Assembly (NCBI GenBank): GCA_965662485.1
Contig: CBFIIL010000004.1
Location: forward strand, 1 to 59,038
Direction of reading: 5' to 3'
Source: UBA3537 sp965662485
Lineage (GTDB): Bacteria; Bacteroidota; Bacteroidia; Flavobacteriales; Flavobacteriaceae
DNA: 59,038 nt
Below are positions 44,911 to 53,078 of the stretch, piece after piece (position 1 is the first letter of the stretch; each line of letters starts with the position of its first letter). The position numbers were made by a program, and so were the translations under genes. A model generated the notes under the pieces. The model did no database searches and was not told the DNA's origin. It saw only the letters and a list, made by a program, of their open reading frames with translations.

Positions 44911-44942
44911 CAAAGATAAGAAGTTTTTGAGTTTTAAAACAA
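44911..44942 (-). promoter_or_regulatory. Promoter of gpmI
   Basis: On the minus strand TTG (44942-44940), 21 bases, then TATCTTTG (44918-44911): both elements match the Bacteroidota consensus with correct spacing, about 18 bases before the gpmI start. Confidence 0.7.
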
Positions 44943-44970
44943 GATAGTTTGGTGTAACTTTAATCTGTTA

Positions 44971-45738
44971 TTATTGATATTTTTCTATGGCTTGTTTTAT
45001 TTTTTCAATCCGATTTTCGGGGTCTGGGTGTGTGCTTTGAAATTCTGGTGCTCTGTTAGGTCCAGCAGCTTCTTTTAATATTTTCATGACCCCAATGAGC
45101 GCTTCAGGGTTATAATCCGCTTGAATCATAAACTGTACTCCAAGATCATCACTTTGAAGTTCATCGTCTCTACCATATTTCATATTAATAAGTTGTGCAA
45201 CAGCAGCCGCTCCTTGGGCAGCTGAAGGATCGACACCTACGGCCACTCCGCTTAAAATGCCTTGCGTAAGCCCATCTTTGGCAATACGTTCTGCAGAGTG
45301 TCGGCCCAACACATGTCCAATTTCATGTCCAAGAATACCTGCCAATTGATCAATATTTTCGAGTTTTGAAAATAGTGCGTAGGTAATAAAAATTTGACCA
45401 CCTGGAAGTGCAAAGGCATTAATAGTACGTTCATCGGCCAATAAATGAAAATCAAATTTATAGTTACTATCTTTTGCAATACTATTATTCACTAATTTTT
45501 TACCAACACGATCCACCACAGCTTGATACTGTGTGTCTGGATAAAGTCCACCGTGCTGATGAGCCATTTGTGGTGCAGCATTCATTCCCATTGCAACTTC
45601 TTCGGTTTCACTCAATCCAATGTGCTGTTTTTCATTGGTGTATGGGTTAATTTCTGCGCTTGAACAATATTTTAGAACTGCAAACAAAACCAGTCCAGCT
45701 CCAATAATTAATCTAATTTTTCTTCCGCTTCTAAGCAT
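44971..45738 (-). CDS. M48 family metalloprotease, membrane-anchored or exported
   Basis: Zinc metallopeptidase of 255 residues, close to the BepA/LoiP-like M48 group of envelope quality-control proteases. The N-terminus has a basic stretch and a hydrophobic segment (IIGAGLVLFAVLKYC), a signal or anchor; Cys25 could be lipidated but the preceding residues are not a classical lipobox. The zinc motif is H138-E-I-G-H142 (LGHEIGHVLGRHSAERI), with the third ligand likely in DELQSDDLGVQFM. INAFALPGGQIFITYAL is a further family mark. Confidence 0.9.
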   Translation of the reverse strand: MLRSGRKIRLIIGAGLVLFAVLKYCSSAEINPYTNEKQHIGLSETEEVAMGMNAAPQMAHQHGGLYPDTQYQAVVDRVGKKLVNNSIAKDSNYKFDFHLLADERTINAFALPGGQIFITYALFSKLENIDQLAGILGHEIGHVLGRHSAERIAKDGLTQGILSGVAVGVDPSAAQGAAAVAQLINMKYGRDDELQSDDLGVQFMIQADYNPEALIGVMKILKEAAGPNRAPEFQSTHPDPENRIEKIKQAIEKYQ

Positions 45739-45804
45739 AATTTTGTGTTTTTCGTTATTAGATTAGACACAAATTATTTAAAAAAGTCACAAAAAATTTA
45801 ATTG

Positions 45805-45812
45805 TATTTTTG
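45805..45812 (+). promoter_or_regulatory. -7 box of the GNAT gene
   Basis: TATTTTTG matches TAnnTTTG, 21 bases before the ATG at 45834. No -33 TTG is seen. Confidence 0.4.
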
Positions 45813-45833
45813 ATTTCTTATAATTGAGACCAT

Positions 45834-46253
45834 ATGCAATTTAAAATTATAGTTCCAAAAAACATTCATTTGGTAGTGCCTCTAGTGAAGAAAATGGCAA
45901 AAGAATCTATATCTGATGAACTTCTTTTAGAGCGATTTCAAGAAATGGTTACTCAAAATTATGAATGTGTAGGGGTTTTCAAAGATGAAGTGCTCGTGGG
46001 AGTTGCTGGAATGTGGTTTTGTACACGTCATTATTCGGGGCGAAGTGTAGAAATTGACCATGTTTTTATAGAAAAGTCTTTAAGAAATCAAGGCATTGGA
46101 AGTCAGCTATTGAGTTGGATTGAAAACTATACAACATCAAAAGGATATGAAACCATTGAGCTCAACACGTATATAGAAAATGAAAAATCACATGATTTTT
46201 ATGATAAAAAAAACTATAAAAAATTAGGATATCATTTTTTAAAAACGCTTTGA
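45834..46253 (+). CDS. GNAT family N-acetyltransferase
   Basis: A 139-residue acetyltransferase of the Gcn5-related group. The acetyl-CoA loop is RNQGIGSQLLSWIE (Q/R-x2-G-x-G/A form), preceded by the core strand VEIDHVFIEKSL; the C-terminal strand pattern YETIELNTYIENEKSHDFYDKK is usual. The substrate cannot be predicted. The gene stands alone between divergent M48 and convergent peptidase E genes, with only three bases to the latter. Confidence 0.9.
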   Translation: MQFKIIVPKNIHLVVPLVKKMAKESISDELLLERFQEMVTQNYECVGVFKDEVLVGVAGMWFCTRHYSGRSVEIDHVFIEKSLRNQGIGSQLLSWIENYTTSKGYETIELNTYIENEKSHDFYDKKNYKKLGYHFLKTL

Positions 46254-46256
46254 ATT

Positions 46257-46964
46257 TTAGCGTAATAAACTAAGATCTGTTCCAGGCTGTACTTCGTAGG
46301 CTTCTTTGTTATATTCAAAAATTCTTGCTTTCAAAGGTCCTTTAAGGGTTATACGCTCGCCAGAGACTTCCAAGAAGCTGCCTTCTCTAAGCCCAACCAC
46401 CGATTGTGAATTGAAAAAATGAAACTCTTTAATACGTGTTTCTCTTGTTTCTCCCATGTGTTTGCTCTTTGGATTTGGGTCTAGGTAGTGTGGATTAATA
46501 TTGAATGGAATGATACTTAGTGCATCAAAACTAGGAGGGTGTACAATTGGCATATCGTTGGAAGTCCCTATTGTTTTACCACAAATATTGCTACCAGCAC
46601 TTGTTCCCAAGTATGGTGTTCCAGTTTGAATTACCGATTTTAAGGTATCAAAAACATCATTTTTGTACAATTCATCGAGCAATACAAAACTATTCCCTCC
46701 TCCAACAAAAATGCCTTTGGCTTCCAAAAGTGCTTTTTTAGGGTTTTCAAATTGATGAATTCCAACGATATTTTTATCAATTTTTTTAAATGCTTTTTGA
46801 ACAATTTCAGTGTAAGCATCATGACTCAAACCACTTGGACGCGCATAGGGAATAAAAAGAATAGTTTCAGTAAATTGAAAAAAGAGTGTCAATTTGTCCA
46901 AAAGGTAATCTAAATAACCACTTCCATGAATTGTAGAAGTACTAGCAACGATTAGTTTTTTCAT
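46257..46964 (-). CDS. pepE: Peptidase E-like (S51) serine hydrolase
   Basis: A 235-residue member of peptidase family S51, which cleaves dipeptides with N-terminal aspartate; related proteins are cyanophycinases. The nucleophile elbow is GTSAGSN with Ser122, preceded by GIFVGGGNSFVLLDELY, and the region INPHYLDPNPKSKHMGETRE supplies the conserved His. The protein has no signal peptide and is probably cytoplasmic. It is divergent from the gene at 47031 and converges on the GNAT gene. Confidence 0.88.
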   Translation of the reverse strand: MKKLIVASTSTIHGSGYLDYLLDKLTLFFQFTETILFIPYARPSGLSHDAYTEIVQKAFKKIDKNIVGIHQFENPKKALLEAKGIFVGGGNSFVLLDELYKNDVFDTLKSVIQTGTPYLGTSAGSNICGKTIGTSNDMPIVHPPSFDALSIIPFNINPHYLDPNPKSKHMGETRETRIKEFHFFNSQSVVGLREGSFLEVSGERITLKGPLKARIFEYNKEAYEVQPGTDLSLLR

Positions 46965-47030
46965 TAAAATGATTTTATTGGCACAACGATTTTTTCTTTT
47001 GTAAATTTATACAAAATTAAATGAATCGTT

Positions 47031-47828
47031 TTGAGATTGTCTTTCAAATATTTTAGCTCTATTGTTTTACTTTTTTGCTTCGCTTTGAGTCAAGCTCAAA
47101 CACGTGAATTTTCAGGAATTGTGAAAGCAGATGGAAATGTAGAAGGTATTCATGTCATTAATAAAACATCGTATCGTTATGCTACTACCGACAAAAATGG
47201 GGGTTTTATTATTCAGGCAAAATTATCCGATTCATTATATTTTTCATCAATACAATACATTCCAAAAATTGTGATTATAACACCAGATATTGTAAAAGAT
47301 AGTTTTATAGAAGTGCGTTTGGAAGACGGTGTTACTGAGCTTGATGAGGTTACAGTTGGAAAAATATTAACAGGAGATTTAAATTCAGATATTTCTAATT
47401 CTGATGCCGAGCGTCCTTTAGATTTTTATGATGTGGGTATTCCAGGATTTACTGGCCCAAGAAAAACACAAATTGAAAGTAAACTATATGAAGCAGATGC
47501 TGGAAAAATGGTATATATAGGCTTTCCATACGCTATGCTTAATTTTAATAAATTTTTAAATAAAATTACAGGCCGTACAAAAAAATTAAAACAAGCGGTC
47601 AAGATTGAAAAAGAAAGAAATATACTAACACACATCAAAGAAGTTGTTGGTCCAAAACTATTTAAAATAGAGAATCTTTCAGAAGACCTTGTGCCACAAT
47701 TTTATTATTTCTGTGCCGATGATCCCAATTTTCAGCAGCGCTGCGCCCATAGGAGCGATGTGCAAATTCTTCAGTTTTTACAAGAAAAACTAAAGGAATT
47801 CAAAGCCAACAATTTATCAGAAAATTAA
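47031..47828 (+). CDS. Carboxypeptidase-like regulatory domain protein, exported (TTG start)
   Basis: A 265-residue exported protein with a signal peptide (MRLSFKYFSSIVLLFCFALSQAQ) and an N-terminal CarboxypepD-regulatory-like beta sandwich (about 26-110: REFSGIVKADGNVEGIHVINK, TDKNGGFIIQAKLSDSLYFS). The rest is helical with a basic patch (NKITGRTKKLKQAVKIEKER) and no known domain. Only TTG at 47031 can begin this frame: an in-frame stop lies nine bases before it and there is no later ATG ahead of the signal peptide. A nearby ATG at 47021 is in another frame and ends after 11 codons. A single-base frameshift near 47030 is the other explanation. Confidence 0.82.
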   Translation: MRLSFKYFSSIVLLFCFALSQAQTREFSGIVKADGNVEGIHVINKTSYRYATTDKNGGFIIQAKLSDSLYFSSIQYIPKIVIITPDIVKDSFIEVRLEDGVTELDEVTVGKILTGDLNSDISNSDAERPLDFYDVGIPGFTGPRKTQIESKLYEADAGKMVYIGFPYAMLNFNKFLNKITGRTKKLKQAVKIEKERNILTHIKEVVGPKLFKIENLSEDLVPQFYYFCADDPNFQQRCAHRSDVQILQFLQEKLKEFKANNLSEN

Positions 47829-47852
47829 AGGAATACTTCCTATCTTTGTACC

Positions 47853-48137
47853 ATGATGAATGCTCTGCCATTATTTATTAGTAGTACCGAAATTGTTTTC
47901 ATTCTCTTTATTGTGATTATGGTTTTTGGTGCCGATAAAATCCCCGACATTGCAAAAGGGTTGGGCAAAGGCATGCGCACCCTAAAAAATGCTTCAAATG
48001 ATATTAAAACTGAAATCCAACGTAGTGCAGAAAAGCAAGGTATAGACACCGATTTGACTAAAGATATCAATCAAGAAATCAATAAAGTTAAAGAAGAAAT
48101 AGAAGACCTTACAGGTTCTGTTCGCCGAAAATTATAA
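47853..48137 (+). CDS. tatA: Twin-arginine translocase subunit TatA/TatE family
   Basis: A 94-residue protein with one N-terminal membrane helix (SSTEIVFILFIVIMVFGADK) with the conserved FGADKIPDIAKGLGKGMRTLKN amphipathic start (the usual family form is FG-x-x-K-x-P), then an acidic, coiled-coil-like tail. It forms the pore of the Tat pathway, which exports folded proteins. No tatC lies nearby. Two tandem ATGs start it (47853, 47856). It ends one base before the convergent O-methyltransferase. Confidence 0.92.
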   Translation: MMNALPLFISSTEIVFILFIVIMVFGADKIPDIAKGLGKGMRTLKNASNDIKTEIQRSAEKQGIDTDLTKDINQEINKVKEEIEDLTGSVRRKL

Positions 48138-48138
48138 C

Positions 48139-48780
48139 TTATTTTTTTACGCTTACAGTCAATCCGTCACGAATAGGCAGAAGCACTGTTTCCAAGCGAT
48201 GATCCTCTTTTAAAAGGCGATTGTATTCCAAAACAATTTTTGTTGATGCATCATTTTTATCTATGGTCTCAATGACTTTTCCGCTCCACAATACGTTATC
48301 AGAAAGAATTACGCCTCCAGAATTCAGTTTATCTATTATTTGATGAAAATAATTAATATAATTGGGCTTATCTGCGTCCATAAATACCAAATCAAAAGTT
48401 GTTTCTAATGTTGGAATAATTTCCAATGCAGGCCCTAAATGTTGATGAATTTGAGTGCCATACTTTGACTGATCAAAATACTTTCTTTGAAACTCAACCA
48501 ATTCTTCATTGATATCAATCGTATGTAGCACGCCATCATTTTGAAGCCCTTCGGCTAAACAAAGTGCAGAATACCCTGTAAATGTTCCTACTTCTAAAAT
48601 TGCTTTTGGGCGAATAAGTTTAGATAGCATACTTAAAACACGACCTTGATAGTGACCACTAAGCATTCGAGGTTGCAATATTTTTTGGTATGTTTCACGA
48701 GTTAATGCCTGTAAAAGTTCTGGCTCATCTGCTGAATGCTGAACAACATAATCATCTAATTCATCTGAAATGAAATGCAT
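48139..48780 (-). CDS. Class I SAM-dependent O-methyltransferase (COMT-like), end of kynurenine operon
   Basis: A 213-residue member of the methyltransferase-3 family (catechol/caffeoyl-CoA O-methyltransferase type). The SAM site is ILEVGTFTGYSALCLAEGL; the divalent metal site is VFMDADKPNYINYF and LSDNVLWSGKV. Its ATG overlaps the stop of the ACMSD-like gene by one base (TAATG), so translation of the two is probably coupled. The family acts on vicinal diols. Here the operon makes 3-hydroxykynurenine and 3-hydroxyanthranilate, which are ortho-aminophenols, so a link is possible but unproven; flavobacterial genomes also carry such genes elsewhere. Confidence 0.88.
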   Translation of the reverse strand: MHFISDELDDYVVQHSADEPELLQALTRETYQKILQPRMLSGHYQGRVLSMLSKLIRPKAILEVGTFTGYSALCLAEGLQNDGVLHTIDINEELVEFQRKYFDQSKYGTQIHQHLGPALEIIPTLETTFDLVFMDADKPNYINYFHQIIDKLNSGGVILSDNVLWSGKVIETIDKNDASTKIVLEYNRLLKEDHRLETVLLPIRDGLTVSVKK

Positions 48781-49862
48781 TATCCTAAAATTTTCTGTGT
48801 AAATTCTTCAATTTTTTTCTGATCATCACCAAACAACCATCGCAATACATTATCTTCCCAAATATCATCATATTGTTCTTGATTAATGATATTTCTTTCT
48901 TTTGCTAGATCTAATAATTTTCCAGGGTAGGATGATTGTGCCTCACTTTCCATCTCGCCAAGCGGGTAGGGGTCGTCTAGTCCCATAATGATTTGATTGC
49001 TTCCTTGTCTTTTGAGCATCAAATTAAAAGAATCTGTATCGTGAACCAAAGTGTCAAAATATATATTTGGGTGTCCAACAGCTTTTCGAGGATGAGTTTT
49101 TCCATCAAATAAATCGGGGCGTCCATCAAATCCTTGTATACGTCTTCCAAGATTCATTTGTGCCATTTGCCCTCCATGTGCAAAACAGGTTCTGATATTC
49201 GGAAAACGTTCTTGCATTCCGTTTAAGGTATAAAAATGATAAGCATCCCCACATTGAGCCAACATCCAAATCAAATGAAAACGCCATGAGGTGTTTTCAA
49301 GCTTAATCATTTTATCGCCATCGTAGGGGTGTACTTCAATAGCTAAATTATATTTGTTTGCTAATTCAAAAATAGCATCATTTTCTCTATCAAAAACACT
49401 TCGCCACTGGCCAATACTATCCATAAAATGTGTAGGTAGGCACAGTAATTTAAGACCTAATTCTTCAACACAACGTTCAATTTCCCAAAGTGCACCTTGT
49501 ATAAATCCTGGATGTACTACAAATCCACAGGTGAATTTTTTTCCATGATTTTGTTGAATTTTAGCATTAAAATCATTTTGAAAACGCAAGGCTTTTTTCA
49601 TCATTTCGAGGCGCAACCCATTTCCATACAACTGAGAGAGGTTCAGAACAACGGCATGATCAATTTTATTTTTCTCCATCCAATCTAGTTTTTCATCAAG
49701 AAAAAAACTAGAATGGGTTACTGGACGACTCCAACCTTTTTGAAGCATATATTTTCTTTCGTCATCAACCCAAAAAATTTCTTTATCCTTCATAAACTGA
49801 GGAATTTCCTCCGGATATGGAAGCAAGTGTGAGTGTCCGTTGATGCGTAGTTTACGTTTCAT
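48780..49862 (-). CDS. Amidohydrolase, 2-amino-3-carboxymuconate-6-semialdehyde decarboxylase (ACMSD) type
   Basis: Member of the amidohydrolase superfamily (amidohydro-2), 360 residues. In this place it would decarboxylate 2-amino-3-carboxymuconate semialdehyde, the product of the dioxygenase encoded directly upstream, to 2-aminomuconate semialdehyde, diverting it from quinolinate. The metal residues fit: HSH in RINGHSHLLPYPEE (usual H-x-H), the His of IEVHPYDGDKM, the His of CFAHGGQMAQMNLGRR and the Asp of MGLDDPYPLGE. It is slightly longer than the 330-340 residues of known ACMSD. It overlaps the O-methyltransferase start by one base. Confidence 0.9.
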   Translation of the reverse strand: MKRKLRINGHSHLLPYPEEIPQFMKDKEIFWVDDERKYMLQKGWSRPVTHSSFFLDEKLDWMEKNKIDHAVVLNLSQLYGNGLRLEMMKKALRFQNDFNAKIQQNHGKKFTCGFVVHPGFIQGALWEIERCVEELGLKLLCLPTHFMDSIGQWRSVFDRENDAIFELANKYNLAIEVHPYDGDKMIKLENTSWRFHLIWMLAQCGDAYHFYTLNGMQERFPNIRTCFAHGGQMAQMNLGRRIQGFDGRPDLFDGKTHPRKAVGHPNIYFDTLVHDTDSFNLMLKRQGSNQIIMGLDDPYPLGEMESEAQSSYPGKLLDLAKERNIINQEQYDDIWEDNVLRWLFGDDQKKIEEFTQKILG

Positions 49863-49871
49863 TTTTGTGAT

Positions 49872-50396
49872 TTATAAATTATTTGGAGCTTCCATTTTTG
49901 CACCGCATTTATCGCAAGTACATTTTTCGGTATCGGAATAATAGCGGTCAAAAATTGCCGGCATATCCGTTTCAATATTTTGTAGTGTAAACGGTTCTCT
50001 GTAAAGCTGATGACTACATTGCTCGCAATACCATTCCAACGCATCTTGAACGCCCTCTGCTCTTGGGTATTCAATGACCAGTCCAACAGTATTGGCGCCT
50101 CGTTGAGGTGAGTGTGGTACTTTTGCAGGTAGTAAATAGATGTCACCTTCTTTGATATGCACATCTTTTGATTTACCATTTTCAATTATTTTTAAAATAA
50201 TATCACCTTCAAATTGATAGAAAAATTCAGGAGTTTCATTGTAATGATAATCTTTTCTGTTGTTTGGTCCCCCAACAACCATCACAATAAATTCACCATC
50301 TTTCCAAACACATTTGTTACCAACAGGGGGTTTCAATAGATCACGATTTTCTTCAATCCAAGCCCTAAAATTAAGTGGGGATATTAGCGTACTCAT
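49872..50396 (-). CDS. nbaC: 3-hydroxyanthranilate 3,4-dioxygenase
   Basis: Ring-cleaving cupin dioxygenase, 174 residues: 3-hydroxyanthranilate plus O2 to 2-amino-3-carboxymuconate semialdehyde. The catalytic iron ligands stand at His51, Glu57 and His95 (KDYHYNETPEFFYQ; AKVPHSPQRG), the same positions as in the Ralstonia enzyme. The second, rubredoxin-like iron site of bacterial forms is complete: C124-EQ-C127 and C161-DK-C164. It lies 29 bases after the SDR gene and nine before the decarboxylase gene. Confidence 0.96.
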   Translation of the reverse strand: MSTLISPLNFRAWIEENRDLLKPPVGNKCVWKDGEFIVMVVGGPNNRKDYHYNETPEFFYQFEGDIILKIIENGKSKDVHIKEGDIYLLPAKVPHSPQRGANTVGLVIEYPRAEGVQDALEWYCEQCSHQLYREPFTLQNIETDMPAIFDRYYSDTEKCTCDKCGAKMEAPNNL

Positions 50397-50425
50397 GGTT
50401 TTCTTTTTTTGTTATTGCTATAAAG

Positions 50426-51208
50426 TTACAAAGATTTTGTTCGTCCACCATCAACTGGAATATTTATTCCATTGATATAGCCTGCGGCTTCACTGGCCAA
50501 AAACACAATAGTATTGGCAGTTTCTTCTGGTTTTGCAAATCGTTTAGCAGGGGTGTATGTTTTCATAATATTTTCCATTTCTTTAAATGACACATTGGCT
50601 TTTTTTGCTTTGATTTCAATAATTTCGTTCAATCGTTCAGTCTCTGTAAATCCAGGTAATACATTATTGACTGTAATTCCAAAAGCTCCCAATTCGAATG
50701 AAAGTGTTTTACTCCAATTTCCAACGGCATTGCGAATAGTATTGCTAACCCCCAAACCTTCAATAGGTTCTTTTACAGAAGTTGAAATCACATTAATAAT
50801 GCGTCCATATTTCTCAGATTTCATAAAAGGAACAACAAGTTGTGTCAAAACATGATTGCATTTTAAATGTTGTGTAAATGCAGATTCAAATTGTTCTAAA
50901 GTCGCCTCTAAAATAGCACCACTGCGAGGTCCTCCTGTATTATTGATAAGAATATGAAATCCTTTGTGTGAGTTTAAATATTTTTCAACATTTATTTTTA
51001 GTTCCTCAGGATTTGAAAAATCGGCAACTATATAATCATGAGCAGCAGTTTTTGGTAATTCGGATACTATTTTTTTGAGTTTTTCTTCGTTACGAGCCAC
51101 AAGTGTAACTCGTGTGCCCTCACTGGCTAGTGCAACAGCAGCAGCATGTCCAATTCCTTGAGTACTTCCGCAAACAAGCGCCGATTTGTTATTTAAATTT
51201 AACTCCAT
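50426..51208 (-). CDS. Atypical SDR-family oxidoreductase lacking the catalytic Tyr/Lys
   Basis: A 260-residue Rossmann protein related to 3-oxoacyl-ACP reductases. The dinucleotide loop is VCGSTQGIG (12-20), and NNTGG follows at 89-93. At the active site the usual Y-x3-K is replaced: aligning NWSKTLSFELGAFGITVNNVLPG with FabG puts Ser155 in place of Tyr and Arg159 in place of Lys (GLGVSNTIRNAVG). The upstream Ser (ISTSV, 141-145) is kept. This resembles the SDR subgroup described as lacking a perfect catalytic tetrad. It sits inside the kynurenine operon, six bases after the dehydrogenase gene, but has no assigned step. It may reduce an intermediate in an unusual way or have a non-catalytic role. 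Confidence 0.88.
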   Translation of the reverse strand: MELNLNNKSALVCGSTQGIGHAAAVALASEGTRVTLVARNEEKLKKIVSELPKTAAHDYIVADFSNPEELKINVEKYLNSHKGFHILINNTGGPRSGAILEATLEQFESAFTQHLKCNHVLTQLVVPFMKSEKYGRIINVISTSVKEPIEGLGVSNTIRNAVGNWSKTLSFELGAFGITVNNVLPGFTETERLNEIIEIKAKKANVSFKEMENIMKTYTPAKRFAKPEETANTIVFLASEAAGYINGINIPVDGGRTKSL

Positions 51209-51214
51209 ATCATC

Positions 51215-52660
51215 TTATTCATAATTAATACATACATTTTTTGCTTCCGTAAAAAAGCGTAAAACTTCAAAACCGCCTTCGCGACCAACTCCAGATGATT
51301 TTGTACCTCCAAAAGGGGTACGCAAATCACGCTGTAGCCATGTGTTGACCCATACAATTCCTGTTTCTAAATGTTCCGAAAAGTATAGACTTCGCTTCAA
51401 ATTGTTCGTCCATATTGTTGCCGATAGCCCATAATTTATGTCATTGGCTAGCGAAAGCGCTTCTTCGTCATTTTCAAAAGGCATAAGCGTTACGACTGGC
51501 CCAAAAATTTCTTCTTGATTTAATATACAGTCATTACTCGAAACTTCAATAATTGTTGGCTCCAAATAATATCCTTTTTCTGCGCCATCAACAGAAACAC
51601 GCTCACCTCCATACAAAATGGTGGCGTTTTCTTGTTTAACTTTTTCTAAATAGCTCAAAACTTTTTCTAGATGAGGTTTTGATACTAATGCTCCAATATC
51701 AGTATTTTTTTCTGAAGGTAAACCTACTTTTAATTGCTTTACTTTTTCAATAAAATCATTTTTAAATTGCTCGTAAATCGATGCTTCTACAAAAATTCGA
51801 CTTCCACAAAGGCAAATTTGTCCTTGATTTGCAAACGAAGATTTAACTGTAGTTGAAAGCATTTTCTTATAATCACAATCTGCAAAAATGATATTAGGGT
51901 TTTTCCCTCCCAATTCTAGAGATAATTTTTTAAAAAGTGGTGCTGCTGTTTTAGCAATGTGTGCACCTGTTTTTGTTCCTCCAGTAAATGAAATTGCTTT
52001 AATGTTTGGATGCTCCACAATGGCCTGACCTGTTGTGGTGCCCAATCCATGCACAATATTTAAAACCCCTTTTGGAAGTCCAGCTTTGGTGCATATTTCT
52101 GCTAACAAAAAAGCAGTATAAGGTGTAACTTCACTAGGCTTGGCCACCACACAATTTCCTGAGGCTAGTGCTGGTGCTATTTTCCATGTAAAAAGGTACA
52201 AGGGTAAGTTCCAAGGCGAAATACAACCTACTACACCTATGGGTTGGCGTAAGGTGAAGTTGATGTTTTTTTGTGAAATTTGTTCATGACTTTCGCTATA
52301 GAACTGTGTTATTGCTTGGCTGAAAAACCTAAAATTAAGTGCTGCCCTAGGAATATCCACTTCTTTGGCTAAACTTAATGGTTTACCATTATCCATACTC
52401 TCGGCCGCCGCCAATGTCTCTAATTTTGATACGATTAAATCGGCTATTTTATGAAGTATTTCACTACGCTGTTCAACCGATGTTTTGGACCACAAACCAA
52501 AAGCATTATTTGCCGCTATATAGGCCTCTTCAACATCTTTATTTGTCGAATTAGGTAGTTTGCCATATACTACACCAGTACTCGGGTCTATGGCTTCTAG
52601 CCATTCGTTGTTCGAGGGCTCACAATAGGTTCCGTTGATGTAATTTTTAATGGTAATCAT
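51215..52660 (-). CDS. amnC: 2-aminomuconate-6-semialdehyde dehydrogenase
   Basis: A 481-residue aldehyde dehydrogenase. Catalytic residues are in place: Asn151 (CISPWNLPLYLF), Glu249 (LSLELGGKNPN) and Cys283 (ANQGQICLCGSRIF). The SFANQG-x-ICLCGSRI stretch is characteristic of the aminomuconate semialdehyde / hydroxymuconate semialdehyde subgroup. With NAD+ it would turn 2-aminomuconate semialdehyde into 2-aminomuconate. Its ATG overlaps the stop of the deaminase gene by one base (TAATG), which couples their translation. Confidence 0.93.
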   Translation of the reverse strand: MITIKNYINGTYCEPSNNEWLEAIDPSTGVVYGKLPNSTNKDVEEAYIAANNAFGLWSKTSVEQRSEILHKIADLIVSKLETLAAAESMDNGKPLSLAKEVDIPRAALNFRFFSQAITQFYSESHEQISQKNINFTLRQPIGVVGCISPWNLPLYLFTWKIAPALASGNCVVAKPSEVTPYTAFLLAEICTKAGLPKGVLNIVHGLGTTTGQAIVEHPNIKAISFTGGTKTGAHIAKTAAPLFKKLSLELGGKNPNIIFADCDYKKMLSTTVKSSFANQGQICLCGSRIFVEASIYEQFKNDFIEKVKQLKVGLPSEKNTDIGALVSKPHLEKVLSYLEKVKQENATILYGGERVSVDGAEKGYYLEPTIIEVSSNDCILNQEEIFGPVVTLMPFENDEEALSLANDINYGLSATIWTNNLKRSLYFSEHLETGIVWVNTWLQRDLRTPFGGTKSSGVGREGGFEVLRFFTEAKNVCINYE

Positions 52661-53061
52661 TATTGTTTTTTATAGGCTACAACTTTTATTTCAATCACTA
52701 AATCGGGGTGTGGGAGTTGATGTACTGCCACAGTAGTTCTTGTTGGTCCTGTTTCAGTATCAAAAAACGCCGCATATGCTTTGTTGTACGCTGCAAAATC
52801 ATTCATATTCACTAAAAATGAAGTTACATCTACCACATCTGCTAATGATGCGCCTTCCTTGGCTAAATTTTTATCAATGTTTTGAAGCACTTCTCGGGTT
52901 TGAACGGCCACATCCAATTTTTTTGTACCCATACCGTCTATTTGCTCTGCCCCAGCAATACTATTGTCTGCTCGTCTAGAACTTGTTCCAGAAACAAAAA
53001 TAAAATCACCCACACGTTTTGTGTGTGGATAAGCACCTCTTGGTGTGACTGTTTTACTCAT
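52660..53061 (-). CDS. amnD: RidA-family protein, 2-aminomuconate deaminase type
   Basis: A 133-residue Rid/YjgF-family protein. Its sequence (TPRGAYPHTKRVGDFIFVSGTSSRRADNSIAGAEQ ending GPTRTTVAVHQLPHPDLVIEIK) follows known 2-aminomuconate deaminases more than RidA itself; the Arg of GPTRTTV is the usual carboxylate-binding residue. It would remove ammonia from 2-aminomuconate to give 4-oxalocrotonate. The position between kmo and the dehydrogenase supports this role. Confidence 0.9.
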   Translation of the reverse strand: MSKTVTPRGAYPHTKRVGDFIFVSGTSSRRADNSIAGAEQIDGMGTKKLDVAVQTREVLQNIDKNLAKEGASLADVVDVTSFLVNMNDFAAYNKAYAAFFDTETGPTRTTVAVHQLPHPDLVIEIKVVAYKKQ

Positions 53062-53078
53062 AATTTAAAATTTTACAG

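Noticed and set aside
49859..50185. 108-codon minus-strand frame overlapping the 3-hydroxyanthranilate dioxygenase gene
   Set aside because: It is a different frame of a gene with complete catalytic residues, and its translation has no recognisable features.
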